Source: Hymenoscyphus infarciens
Taxonomy: Eukaryota; Ascomycota; Leotiomycetes; Helotiales; Helotiaceae
Reading direction: 5' to 3'
NCBI GenBank assembly: GCA_001414345.1
Contig: LLCB01000349.1
Coordinates: 1 to 56,874, forward strand
DNA: 56,874 nucleotides
Under the pieces are notes generated by a model. The model ran no database searches, had not been told where the DNA came from, and saw nothing but the letters and a program-made list of their open reading frames with translations. A program made the translations under genes and the position numbers. Numbering within the stretch: the first letter of the stretch is position 1; every line of letters begins with the position of its first letter. Positions 1-9,538 of this stretch are shown here, in pieces.

Positions 1-39
1 CCCTCCCTCTCTCTCCCCCCCCCTCCCTCTCTCTCTCTA
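1..39. repeat. CT/CCT-rich microsatellite
   Basis: The window opens with an almost pure pyrimidine tract of CCCT and CT units. It is low-complexity sequence at the edge and no gene is attached to it. Confidence 0.9.
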
Positions 40-144
40 TCAAACAAATTCTAGAACATGATAAAAAAGAAAAAAGAAACACGATTGACGCACCCACCCA
101 CAACTCCCAGATCACGTCTCAGATCACATCTCGTCTCGTCTCAA

Positions 145-195
145 AAGTAAGCAAGTAAGCAAACAAGCAAGCAAGTAAGCAAGTAAACAAGCAAG
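145..195. repeat. Imperfect AAGY/AAGC tetranucleotide repeat
   Basis: About twelve 4-bp units of the form AAGC, AAGT or AAAC run head to tail. It is a simple sequence repeat downstream of the wall-protein gene. Confidence 0.85.
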
Positions 196-908
196 ACTTC
201 CGCACAGTCTGTTACTTCGATACTCTCCGATCTCTGCCAAAGGAAAAGCCGAAAGAATAATTCGAACGTTAACCAGCCGAATTATGTAAGTCAATTTTTA
301 AAGGAGAAATAGACCTAATAAAAAAAAAACTCGACACGCCCTGGTGAACCTTTAGCCTGAACCTTGACTTTACATGGCGAAGGGAGAGGTTACGCACGAG
401 CTTGATGGGTATGGATCAAGTACATTATTGTGGTTCATAACATGCAAGTAGCTTCGACATAAATTTCAAGTGGCACTTCAATTATCACGGATTATTTCAA
501 GGATCATAATTATCATTAGGCCTCAATAATATCAATTATTATGCCTATCTCTGCATTGACTGCTTTACAAGTTTCCATATCGCATATTTACCAAGCCCAT
601 TATCAAAATCGACTCCCATCTCCAGAGGTTTCTGAATATGAAAAGAACGAAATCAAAACGGGATAAAAATAGAAAGATGCTTTCAAGAAAACTGAAGGCA
701 GTATGCAAATAGAGCAAGCACTATTGTGGTATCCTCCCCGAAAACTCCAAACAAAACATCTCTTCCCCAGTCAACGTCATTAAGTCCTCCGATTCCTATC
801 CATAGACCAAATGAAACTGTCATCGTATCATACAACTCGTACTATGCGGTGACGTATTATGCCCAACAGATGTGGACAAAGGTGAATGGCATCTCAGTTT
901 GTGAGAAA
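196..908. other. Intergenic, downstream of the wall-protein gene
   Basis: No convincing gene is visible. Short open frames exist, but none has recognisable domains or a splice pattern. The part next to 908 should contain the 3' untranslated region and poly(A) site of the minus-strand gene that ends at 909. Confidence 0.6.
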
Positions 909-2651
909 TTAACCGAGGATGTAAGCACCAACGGCGACCAAAGCCATCACGACTCCAGGAGCGACAATGTTGCTTGAAGCACCACTGGATGGAGCAGTAG
1001 CTGGTGGCGAGGTTCCCGAGGGTGATGATGATGGAGCAACCGTTGGAGTGTGAACAACAGTAACGCTGGTGTTGGATTGTGGGTGACCAGTGGCAGTTAC
1101 AATCGTTGTTGGTGCACTGATGTATGAGCTTGGCAGTGGGGTCTCGACTGGGGAAGAAGCCGGTGGTGGTGGAAGGAAGCTAGTTGGCAGACCAGAAGTA
1201 ACTGATGGGGCGCTCTCATGTGCAGGGCTTGAAGTTGTCACACCTGAATTTTCGCCAGTGGAAGAAGGTGGAGCACCTGTAAAATATTAGCATTTGTTTT
1301 CCCTCGTTCTGATACTCGAAGAGTAGCGTTGATTGAGCAGTTAGGTCTTTCTGTGAGGAAGAAAGCACCTCTTGATGATTTGAGATAATAATTGGGAGAA
1401 GGGAAAGAAGATAGACTACTTACTATAACCAGGGGCGCTAGCTTCGCTTGAAGGGGAAGGAGCCGACTCAGTTGGCACTGAGGTGAACACAACCGATGAA
1501 GATGGTGCGGGAGTTGGAGCCTCTGGGGTTGATGCTTCAGGAGAACTTGGAGCAGGAGCAGTAGCACTCTCGATTGGACTTGGGGCTGGTACACTCTCAC
1601 TTGGGCTTGGAGCAGGCGAACTGGCTGGTGGTGCTGGCACGCTCTCACTTGGGCTTGGAGCAGGCGAACTGGCTGGTGGTGCTGGCACGCTCTCACTTGG
1701 ACTTGGTGCTGGCGAACCTGAGACATATCAGCATTGCAATTTTATTATCCATGGAAAATATTCGAGAGGAGAACTCTTGAATAGGGAACCAAGAAAGAGT
1801 AACATACTGGCAGGCGGTGCTGGCACGCTCTCACTTGGGCTTGAAGCTGGGGTACCTGGAAAAAACATATTAGCATTGCAATTTTATTCATGAGAAAGAG
1901 TCGAGAGGACAAGAGATCTCTGGGACCGCGCAAGGCACCGATCTTGAATAGAGAACAAAGAGAGGTAACTTACTGGCAGGTGGAGGTGGTGTATAGGTCT
2001 CACTCGGGCTTGGTACTGGCACGCTCCCGCTTGGAGATGGTGCTGGCGAACCTGTGATGTATTAGCATTGCGATCTTGTTGTTTCGTGAGAAGGAGCTTT
2101 TAGGACGCAAGCTCGAGGAGTGATCGTCTCTTCGACAACTCGATTGAAGATCTTGGATTGAGAACCAAAACAAAGATTACTTACTGGCAGGTGGAGGTGG
2201 AGTATACGCCGGTGGTGAAGCTGGAGCGCTGGAGACCGCAGTGGAAGGGGTAGAGACCGGAGCTGGTGGAGGTGTATATGCAGCTGGGGAGGATGATGGG
2301 CAAGGAGTGGTAACGGTAACGGTGTTCTCCTCCTCGGTGCTTGAGAAGCCAGTAGTCAGTTATGGACGCGTCAATTGAATCAAGATCGATGACATACCTG
2401 GATGGAGAGACTGAAGGACCTGGCTTGCTGGTGAAAACAACGGAGCTAGTTTCGGCGACGGAGGTTGGAGGAACTTCTGGAACACTGGTGGTTGAATGTC
2501 CAGGGCAGTTCTCAACCTCTGGGCCGCAGCTCAAGATGGTCGAGGTCGTGGTGACCGAGAGGGTTGAGGTCTCTGCTGGAGGAGGTTGGGTGTAGCCAGC
2601 GGCGACGAGACCAAGGGCGGCGAGGCCGACGAAGAGAGTTGCGGAACGCAT
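909..2651 (-). CDS. Predicted GPI-anchored Ser/Pro/Thr-rich cell-wall protein with repeated modules
   Basis: Six exons can be joined in frame: complement of 2398-2651, 2185-2339, 1974-2051, 1808-1855, 1424-1717 and 909-1276, giving 398 aa. All internal junctions keep one phase (phase 1 after exon 2). The N-terminus MRSATLFVGLAALGLVAAG is a signal peptide. The C-terminus has a small-residue site (SSGASSN) followed by the hydrophobic tail APGVVMALVAVGAYILG, as expected for GPI anchoring. The middle is Pro/Ser/Thr-rich with repeats of the type SPAPSPSESVPAPPA and should be heavily O-glycosylated. Two Cys pairs may exist (SCGPEVENC near residue 42; TPC in exon 2). Exons 3, 4 and 5 and the introns between them look like copies of one unit. 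The function is probably wall architecture or adhesion. No catalytic domain is seen, so the exact role is unknown. Exon borders rest on frame and splice motifs only. Confidence 0.82.
1718..2184 (-). repeat. Duplicated exon-intron modules inside the wall-protein gene
   Basis: The introns at 1718-1807, 1856-1973 and 2052-2184 share ordered similarity (for example an AGCATTGC[AG]AT block just inside the acceptor end and GAACAAAG/GAACCAA blocks near the donor). Each is preceded by an exon ending in (P)PPPA or APPA. A unit of exon plus intron has been copied in tandem and has since diverged. Confidence 0.65.
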
Positions 2652-4209
2652 CTTGATTGTTGGAATTATTTAATGGAGAAAGTAGAGTATGGATTGAGGA
2701 CAAACGAGTGTATTGACGCGAGAAGAAGCGGTTGTGGAGAACAGATGGCTGGTTTCTCGTGCGAGTTGTTTTGAAGAGTGGAAGAGAGTTGTTTGTCGCG
2801 GATGAGATGAGAGTAGAAATAAACTCTCGGCTGGCCGCGCAACGTGAAATCACGCTAGTCTAGCGCGTCGACTACCTTTACAGACCACTTGCGCAGCTTG
2901 AGCACGAATTGCACTCAAGAGTGAAGTTGATGACGAATCAAAGGCAAGAGCGACTTTGATGAGGAAGTCGCGAGGGAGACTACTTTGGCTAAAGTTGCAC
3001 CTTGGACAAGATCAGCATATCAAGGGAAGGAGCCATCGACTAGTAACCAAGGAGAAAACAGCAGTGAAGTTGCAATCACGCCATGGCCCGTCCATATTCA
3101 AGTCTCTACCTAGGTAATTAATTAGCCAGCTAGATTACTTGCAATTACACTCGTCAAGGTGTATTGAACCGAGAGGAGGCAATGCCTGGTGGATGTCTGC
3201 ACCCGAGTCCCTCATTCACGGGGTGCTTCAGAGCTGTACCATTGTCTTTGAGAAGTAACTCGATCTGTCGAAGCAGCTCTCATCACTCTGCAAACAGACA
3301 GCTCATGACTTCAAACGAAAATCCGAGGGACGATACCCGCTTGTGGAGAGCCGTCCCATGTACCCGGATGGCAATGGTTCTCCACAAAGAAACGCGGTTC
3401 AATGCTACACATTGAGATGTTATTCTCAAGTATGTCTAGCTGTACACAGTTTAAACATTAAACTCGGGACCAGAAGTCTTCGAGGGGGAAGTCACTTCTC
3501 CAAAAGAAAGCTTTCCCATTACAGGTAATCATTTTTGCTAATATGCCCTCAGACGGTGTCGGGACACAATGCAGACAATGACGTAACGCGCTAGAGGGTG
3601 GTTACTTGGTGTTGAGGTGTTGTTTTGAAGTGAAGTTCAAGTGAAGTCGTTTGCAAACCTCGACTGGAAGTCGCGATCCGAAATTGGACCCACATCGATG
3701 GGGCCAGCCAATCAGGAAGTCCGGTGCCCAAGCGAGTAAGGTAAGTCAGTAAATGATTATCGCAAACAATTCCAAGCATTGATTTACGTCAATTGACTCG
3801 AGGTTAATATTTTGAATTTTCACCCAGAAAGTTGGTACGACGAGACCTAGGTACGAGATACAAGTTCATTCCCGCTTTTGTTGTCCATCGCCAGTTCAGG
3901 TCGCCTGTAAAACAAAACATAATTGAATTGTCAAAAGCTGATGATGAATCTATGATAAAAGTACAACCCAAACTCCCTGTAGAAAACCCATTGCCAATCA
4001 TAAACCAAAACAGTAAACCCAGATCTTGACCCAAGCCAAGATCCCATGAACCTCCCCCATGAAGCATACCAATGTGACCATGCAATAAACCATCTGTGAA
4101 CTCCGTCAACTCCTTTTTTTCCACCAAGTCACAATTTTCAAGCCATCCAGAACCAAGCCGTGAAAACATGGGGCCCAATTCTGATAAACTCCTCGCCTCA
4201 AAGCTTCAA
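2652..4209. other. Intergenic: promoter of the wall-protein gene and unexplained spacer
   Basis: The first 200 bases beside 2651 should be the leader and promoter of the minus-strand wall-protein gene. The rest up to 4209 holds only short open frames (for example a 124-codon frame at 3804-4178 on the minus strand) without domains. The part near 4209 is probably the 3' untranslated region of the next minus-strand gene. Confidence 0.5.
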
Positions 4210-5115
4210 TTAACCACCCTCCTCCCCACTCACATTCCCAAAAAGCCTAATATAAATCTCCTCAACAGATTCCTTGGGCAATTCGGGGAACTTCTCGAAG
4301 AGATAAGCCATAGGTTCCGACTGTTCCTTTTCCGATAACAAGAATTGAGGTCGAGGGCCGGAACCAATGCCAAGGATTGGAGTGTACCCGTTCTTGTTTT
4401 GTTTCTCGAATTGTAAGCGGAGTAGTTTCGAGTGTTCTTCGTCTCCCTCGTGGATCTCGATTGCTTCGGTTCTGAGAGGGATTCCAATGGGCTTCTGGTG
4501 GGGGGAACGGAGGGTGTGGGTGTGAGAATGGGCGTGGGAGTGAGAGTGGTAGACGTGGGCTGGTCTTGGGTAGAGAGGGTGTGGTGGAATGGGCGGAAAG
4601 TGGTGCGCGAAGGTTGTATTTCCCCCTCGTCCTCCACCACCACCCCCTCCACGAAGGTGTTCTGCTCCAACGGGAAAGTCGTGACCATCATCCGAATATC
4701 CAGGTGGGAGATGTCTGTTCATACCAGCACCATTTCCTCCACCAGTCACCTCCGCAATCAAAGCCTTCAACTTCCGGTCCTCCTCATCTTTCTTCTCTGC
4801 CTTCGCGAGACCACTCCTTTCTCCCTTTTGAAACTCTTCCGCCCGAACAGCTCGCAACATCTCCTCTTGTTCCTTCTCCGCGAGTTTGGATTGCACTTTC
4901 TTGAGCTCGTCATTGAGTTTCTTCACCTCCTCAGCGACTTTGTTGTTCTCATTTTGATGATGAGCATGGTTCGAGGATGTCCGGACGAGTTGAAGGCGGT
5001 GACGATCCGAGGGGAAGGCTTGGATAACCAAGGGCATTTTTTGTGAGCGAGGGTACTTGATGCGATGACGTTCTCGAGTTTCGATGATGTATTCCACTTT
5101 GCTGCTGAAGGGCAT
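4210..5115 (-). CDS. Uncharacterised coiled-coil, Gly/His-rich protein
   Basis: A single open frame of 301 aa that I do not recognise. Residues about 55-120 are Lys/Glu-rich with heptad-like spacing (VAEEVKKLNDELKKVQSKLA), so a coiled coil is likely. A poly-Gly run lies near residue 155, followed by a Pro/His stretch with alternating Ser-His and Thr-His dipeptides near residues 190-205. The C-terminal ~70 residues look globular (LLRLQFEKQNKNGYTPILGIG, then a helix-rich end FPELPKESVEEIYIRLFGN). There is no signal peptide or membrane segment. The first ATG of the frame is taken as start. An ATG 26 codons later is an alternative. No intron is needed. It lies in tandem with the lyase gene upstream, on the same strand, about 570 nt away. 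Likely a fungal-restricted protein of unknown role. Confidence 0.68.
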   Translation of the reverse strand: MPFSSKVEYIIETRERHRIKYPRSQKMPLVIQAFPSDRHRLQLVRTSSNHAHHQNENNKVAEEVKKLNDELKKVQSKLAEKEQEEMLRAVRAEEFQKGERSGLAKAEKKDEEDRKLKALIAEVTGGGNGAGMNRHLPPGYSDDGHDFPVGAEHLRGGGGGGGRGGNTTFAHHFPPIPPHPLYPRPAHVYHSHSHAHSHTHTLRSPHQKPIGIPLRTEAIEIHEGDEEHSKLLRLQFEKQNKNGYTPILGIGSGPRPQFLLSEKEQSEPMAYLFEKFPELPKESVEEIYIRLFGNVSGEEGG

Positions 5116-5681
5116 TGCAATTTGGGCTGTGGGATTGAGGGTGTGACGATCTCTGGGAAGAGAGGGCTTTGTCCGTGAGGTTGAAATGTGGAAGGGCTGG
5201 GAAGGGTTTATTTGTATCTGATTTGGTTGAGGATGGAGACTTTCACATGGGTTCAGTTTTCTTGCTTCAACGTCAGTTTATGCAATGGATTTTCTGTGGA
5301 ATTCTGGGGGGATGAAAGACGTTGGTAGCCCTGCTAGGCTTCCATTTCTCCAGCCTTCAACATTTCATTGATGTGTTGTTTCTGAATCTCTTCGTTTCTG
5401 AAAGCGAAAAGGTCGATGCTACCATGGCAGGCTTTCCATTTCCCCAGTCCCTGATGTCTCCTTGACCAGTTAGTTTCCAGTTTCTCGGAGCTCAAAGAAG
5501 TCCGTGTCAGAGCTTGCTGCATTGCAATGTCTCATGCATCTTTCTTTTGAAAAAGCAGCATTGGAAGAGTTCGGTTGAATTCCATGTTTCGCGAATTTGA
5601 ATAAGGCTGAGAAGCATGCAGTTATGCAGTCACCCGTGCTGCACCTTCCCGTCGTTCGACAACCCTGGTCGTGGAATCCGT
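5116..5681. other. Spacer between two tandem minus-strand genes
   Basis: It should carry the 3' end of the lyase transcript (near 5682) and the promoter of the coiled-coil gene (near 5115). Open frames here (for example 5470-5727, minus) overlap the last lyase exon in another frame and show no domain. Confidence 0.55.
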
Positions 5682-7871
5682 TCACAATTTGGATTCCTTT
5701 TTTGTCTTCTTGGAATTGTTTTGCCAAGCGAATTCCTTTCTCTCGTTAGCCCCAGTACACACATCTATGAGCGTCATATGCAGACCAGGATAGTTGCAAA
5801 TATTGTGCGAAGAGTTTCGAAAAATCGGAGACCTGAGTTCTTGGCTCTCCGAAACTTTCTCGGGTAATATTTTCAATTATCCAGACTATTTGGAGTAATG
5901 AGGATGGTGGACGGAGAGCAAGGCCCTTTGCTCCCGCATCAGAGGAAAACGAAGCGATGAGAAGACTTACCAATTTTTGAGCTTTTCCAGATTCAATAAT
6001 CACATTCACAACGACCGGAACATTCGCTTTGAACCCTTCCTCCGTAGCTTTTGCAAGTTCTGAGGGAGTGCGAACAAGATACCCCTTTCCTCCACACATC
6101 TCTGCAATCTTCTCATAATTGACTTCCCAACCCAAACTCGAACTACGAAGACCACCTTTGGGATTTCCTTCGATGGTTTTCTTGCGCATCACCAACCATT
6201 CATCAGAATCCTCGCTATCACCGTGATAAACTCCCCCATTATTGATGACGAAAATAAGAATATCCATCCCATACCTAGCCATCGTTTCGACTTCCGCAAG
6301 GGAAAACCCAAATGCTGAATCTCCTTCCAAACAAACAATTTTCTTGCGAGACGTACTGTTTCCGGAGACAGCTTCTGGGGATGGGAGGTTGTAAGCACAA
6401 TGAGCTGCAATAGCATAACCTAATCCTACACCCATCGTGGCATGTGTACCTGCATCGAGACGTAATCTTGGATGTTCAACTGGAAAAGCACTTCTTGAAA
6501 TGTCCATCGTGTTTGCACCCTCTGATACGTAAACAACTCCTCCTTCTTCTGCAGGGCAGAATTTGTGGATGGTTTCTTTGATAACGCCGAATGTCCTTGC
6601 ATATGTCATTGGGTTCTTGTCAATCTTTGCAGACTCCGCTGCTTTCTTCTCATTTTTGGCTGCGGAGGCTTGGATTGCTTTGATGTAGTCTGAGGAAGTG
6701 TCGTATTGCCATCCCTTGAGGGCGGCAATGAATTGGGAGGTTACAACTTTGACATCCCCTATTATTCCAAGCGAGGCGTCGCCAGTGTTCTTACCTAGTT
6801 CTTCAGCCGAAATATCAACTTGACATATTTTCACACCAGAATTCCATTTTGGCTCTTCCCCGTAATGTAAGATCCAATTGAGTCGAGCTCCGAGAATAAG
6901 AACCACATCTGCGCCCTTAAGTGCCACCGATCTTGCAGAAGCTGTGTTGGAGACATGTGAGTCTGGCAGAACTCCTTTGCCCATAGGTGTAGGAAGAAAG
7001 GGGATCTTAGTCTCGTCTATCAATTGGCGAATGACGCTTTCGGCTTGTGCATATGCTGCCCCCTTTCCAACAACAACCAAAGGTGCCTTGGCAGACTTGA
7101 GAAGTTGTGCAACGAGATTAATTTTCTCCGGGTCCGAGGCTGCTTTGGGTGGTGATGGTACAATATGTGCCTGCTTTTGTAAGTGGGTATGTTAAAAAGT
7201 GTAGTACAATTATATTCTCCGAGAACGTTAGATAAATTTAGGATTTGATGAGATTACTCTTAATCTTCTCGGAGAATGATGTAACTGCTTCAGGATATCC
7301 GAAGAAATAGGGGGAGGATATCCGCAGAAAAACTCGGGATTCTTACATGTCTCTTCTCCCCTTCTCCCTGTATAACATCCGCAGGTAAATCCACAAACGT
7401 AGGTCCCCCTCTCCCATACCAAGCCGTTTTATACGCATTCCCCAAACTCTCGGGTATAGAATCAAGACTCGTTCGTATCGCAATCTTCGTATGAGGCGTC
7501 AAAAGGGAAATAGCATCCAATTCCTGAAATGCCCCCTTCGTCACTAAATGCGTCTCGCTCGACCCAGCGAGTAGAAGCAATGGAAAGGCATTGGCAGAAG
7601 AATTGCCGATTCCAGCCATGGCATGGAGGACTCCTGGTCCACCTACGACCAGACAGACTCCGGGTTTCCCTGTGAGATAGCCATAGGCTGTTGCGGCGTA
7701 GGAAGCTGCTTGTTCATTGCGGAAGGCGATAAAGCGGATGCCGAGGGCGATTGCTTCTTCTGCGATCTGAACTATGGGGATTCCGACTAGGCCAAAGATT
7801 ACTTTGATTCCTAGTTCGTGGAGGGCGCGGGCTATGAGGGCCGCTCCTGTTGGAGGGGGAGAAGGAGCCAT
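5682..7871 (-). CDS. 2-Hydroxyacyl-CoA lyase / oxalyl-CoA decarboxylase family, peroxisomal (ThDP enzyme)
   Basis: Three exons join in frame: complement of 7347-7871, 5971-7170 and 5682-5735, 592 aa, the usual length for this family. It is a thiamine-diphosphate enzyme of the HACL1 type, which cleaves 2-hydroxyacyl-CoA (alpha-oxidation) to formyl-CoA and an aldehyde. The N-terminal Pyr domain has the catalytic glutamate (RNEQAA, Glu53). The C-terminal PP domain has the ThDP/Mg motif GDS (458-460) followed by NN at 485-486. The last exon encodes only 17 residues and ends in Ser-Lys-Leu, a textbook PTS1 peroxisomal signal. The last acceptor is an unusual AAAG, but a CTAAC branch site sits just upstream and the frame reads through to SKL. 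Intron 1 (176 nt) belongs to a repeated intron family seen again in the amidoligase gene. Oxalyl-CoA decarboxylase is the main alternative. The PTS1 favours HACL. Confidence 0.9.
7171..7346 (-). repeat. Intron 1 of the lyase gene: introner-like element, copy A
   Basis: This 176-nt intron starts GTAAGAAT and ends AAAAGCAG on the minus strand. It shares with the 176-nt amidoligase intron at 14119-14294 the blocks GGATATCCTGAA (here 7289-7300, reverse strand) and GTTCTCGGAGAATA (7213-7226), in the same order and 74 nt apart against 77 nt there. TTCTCCGAGAA and TTCTCGGAGAA also form an internal inverted repeat that could fold into a hairpin. Confidence 0.7.
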
Positions 7872-8422
7872 GTTTTGTTGGTCGTACAGAGAAGCTGTCG
7901 AGGGACAGAGAGAGGCACAAGAAAGATATTGCCGAGGTCTGTTGAGGGAAGCAATTGATCAATTGTCTCTGGAGTCAGAAGAAGGAATATAGAAGGGCAC
8001 AAAATTTGGTAGGAATAAAAATACAATATGTTGGGCAACTATCTATTAATATTGAATTGTCAGTCCTGGACTCGGAGATTTTGTAATGATGACGAGCTGC
8101 AAGGCAAGCTTCACGATAAGGGCCTGATACAGAATGACAGGGGGTACTGGTACATTGCCAGCAAAGAGCACCACAGTTTCTTACATGACTTTCTAGACGT
8201 GTGCCAATTGCAGTACCAGCATGCGACAGAGGCGTGTTATTAGTTATGATTCCCATGCCTCAAGTGAGCCTGTGCCGGCGACAAAGGGGCCACTACCAGC
8301 TAACGATGGCTATTCACGCAATTTGTGAAACTGGGGAAGGGAAGCACCCACCGCCCTCTAGATTACGCTCCCAGTTCTCCCGCAACGACCCATCAACACT
8401 TACAAACTAAGCAAACCACAAG
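7872..8422. promoter_or_regulatory. Shared 551-bp divergent promoter region
   Basis: The lyase gene leaves to the left and the SH3BGR-like gene to the right from this interval, so both promoters and both 5' leaders must lie here. I do not see a single motif that I can assign. This is inferred from gene orientation. Confidence 0.6.
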
Positions 8423-9538
8423 ATGGCGGACTCTACAGCGCCTAAATCGTATAACACGGATCCTTCGCTCTTCCTCTACACCTCTTTGACTTCCGGATCC
8501 TCGCACATTGTCACGGCTACCTCGAGGCTTGAGACCATCCTGAAAGCCAACCGGATCCCATTTATCGCACTCGATATCGCAACCGATGAAAAGGCACGCA
8601 TGATATGGGGTCGACGGGCAGGAAAGGACGAGACAGGACGAGTTAGGAAGATACCCGGCCTGGTACAAATGGGAGAAGTCCTCGGCGTACGTTCTTCTCG
8701 CGAAATATATGGCACCAAGCATAACAGCTAATAGCCATAGGATCTCGTCGAAATCGAAGAATGGAATGAATATGGCGAAATGAAACAACATGTCAAGATT
8801 GTCGGAAACTCAAACCTCGTTACGCCAGCTCGCTCGATGATGGCTAAGCCAACACCTTCCTCCTCGAAGCCCCCCGCTGCACCAGAGCCCAAGAAGCCCG
8901 AGGCTACCCCTCCTTCGGCATCCGCGAAAGCTCCCGAGCCTGCAAAATCACCTACGACGGAGGCGACATCCTCGATAGCATCGACTTTGAAACAAGCCGG
9001 CGAGGAAGCTGCACAAAAAGCCAAAGATGGCAAGAAGAAAGTAGTCGAGACCTTGAGCGGGGTAGGAAAGGCGGAGCCCACGAAGGAGGTAGAGAAGGAA
9101 AAGGCGCTCGAAAAGGAATCAGGGAAAGCCGCAATACCAGGTCCCATCTCTGTCACCGATCTGCCTTTGGAGAAACTCTCGATAGAAGAAGTTTCCTCGA
9201 TGCAAAGTCCCAACTCCACAGCCTGGAAAAAAGCTCCCGATTCATTGCCCGGTCAGACACCACGACACTCGATTGATAAACTGGAGTCTATGCAGAGTCC
9301 AACGAGTACTGCTTGGAAACCTACGGATATAAACCCGCCTGTTTTGACACATCGGGGTTCTTCACTTAGTACGGCGAGTTCGGAGGAGATTAAGAATATT
9401 GAGGAGCAGACTGCTATCAAGGAGGAAGAGGACGAGGATGGCGAGGAGGAGAGTGAGGAAGAAGAGGAGGAGGACGATGATGATTCTGATGAGGACGACG
9501 AGGATGCAGAAGAGGCGAAAGATACCAAGAAAGCATGA
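8423..9538 (+). CDS. SH3BGR-like (glutaredoxin-fold) protein with long acidic C-terminal tail
   Basis: Two exons, 8423-8686 and 8741-9538, joined at phase 0 over a 54-nt intron (donor GTACGT, branch GCTAAT, acceptor ATAG), give 353 aa. Residues 5-120 match the thioredoxin-fold SH3-binding glutamic-acid-rich family: a beta strand (SLFLYTSL), a helix, IPFIALDIATDEKAR, and a KIPGLVQMGEVLG strand with the cis-Pro-type IPGLV, then DLVEIEEWNEYGEMKQH. No CxxC redox site is present, as usual for this family. The middle is Ala/Pro/Lys-rich with two copies of a short motif (MQSPNSTAWK and MQSPTSTAWK). The last ~45 residues are almost all Glu/Asp. The protein is probably a cytosolic binding protein, not an oxidoreductase. 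The start is the first ATG of the exon, preceded by CAAG. Confidence 0.83.

Noticed and set aside
726..977. 83-codon plus-strand frame over the 3' end of the wall-protein gene
   Set aside because: It overlaps the GPI-tail exon on the other strand, which has much stronger evidence.
3804..4178. 124-codon minus-strand frame downstream of the coiled-coil gene
   Set aside because: No domain and an odd composition. It lies where the 3' untranslated region of the gene ending at 4210 is expected.
4432..5046. 204-codon plus-strand frame antisense to the coiled-coil protein
   Set aside because: A mirror of the biased codons of the minus-strand gene, and without a plausible protein composition.
5470..5727. 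85-codon minus-strand frame at the lyase 3' end
   Set aside because: It overlaps the last lyase exon in another frame and continues into its untranslated region.
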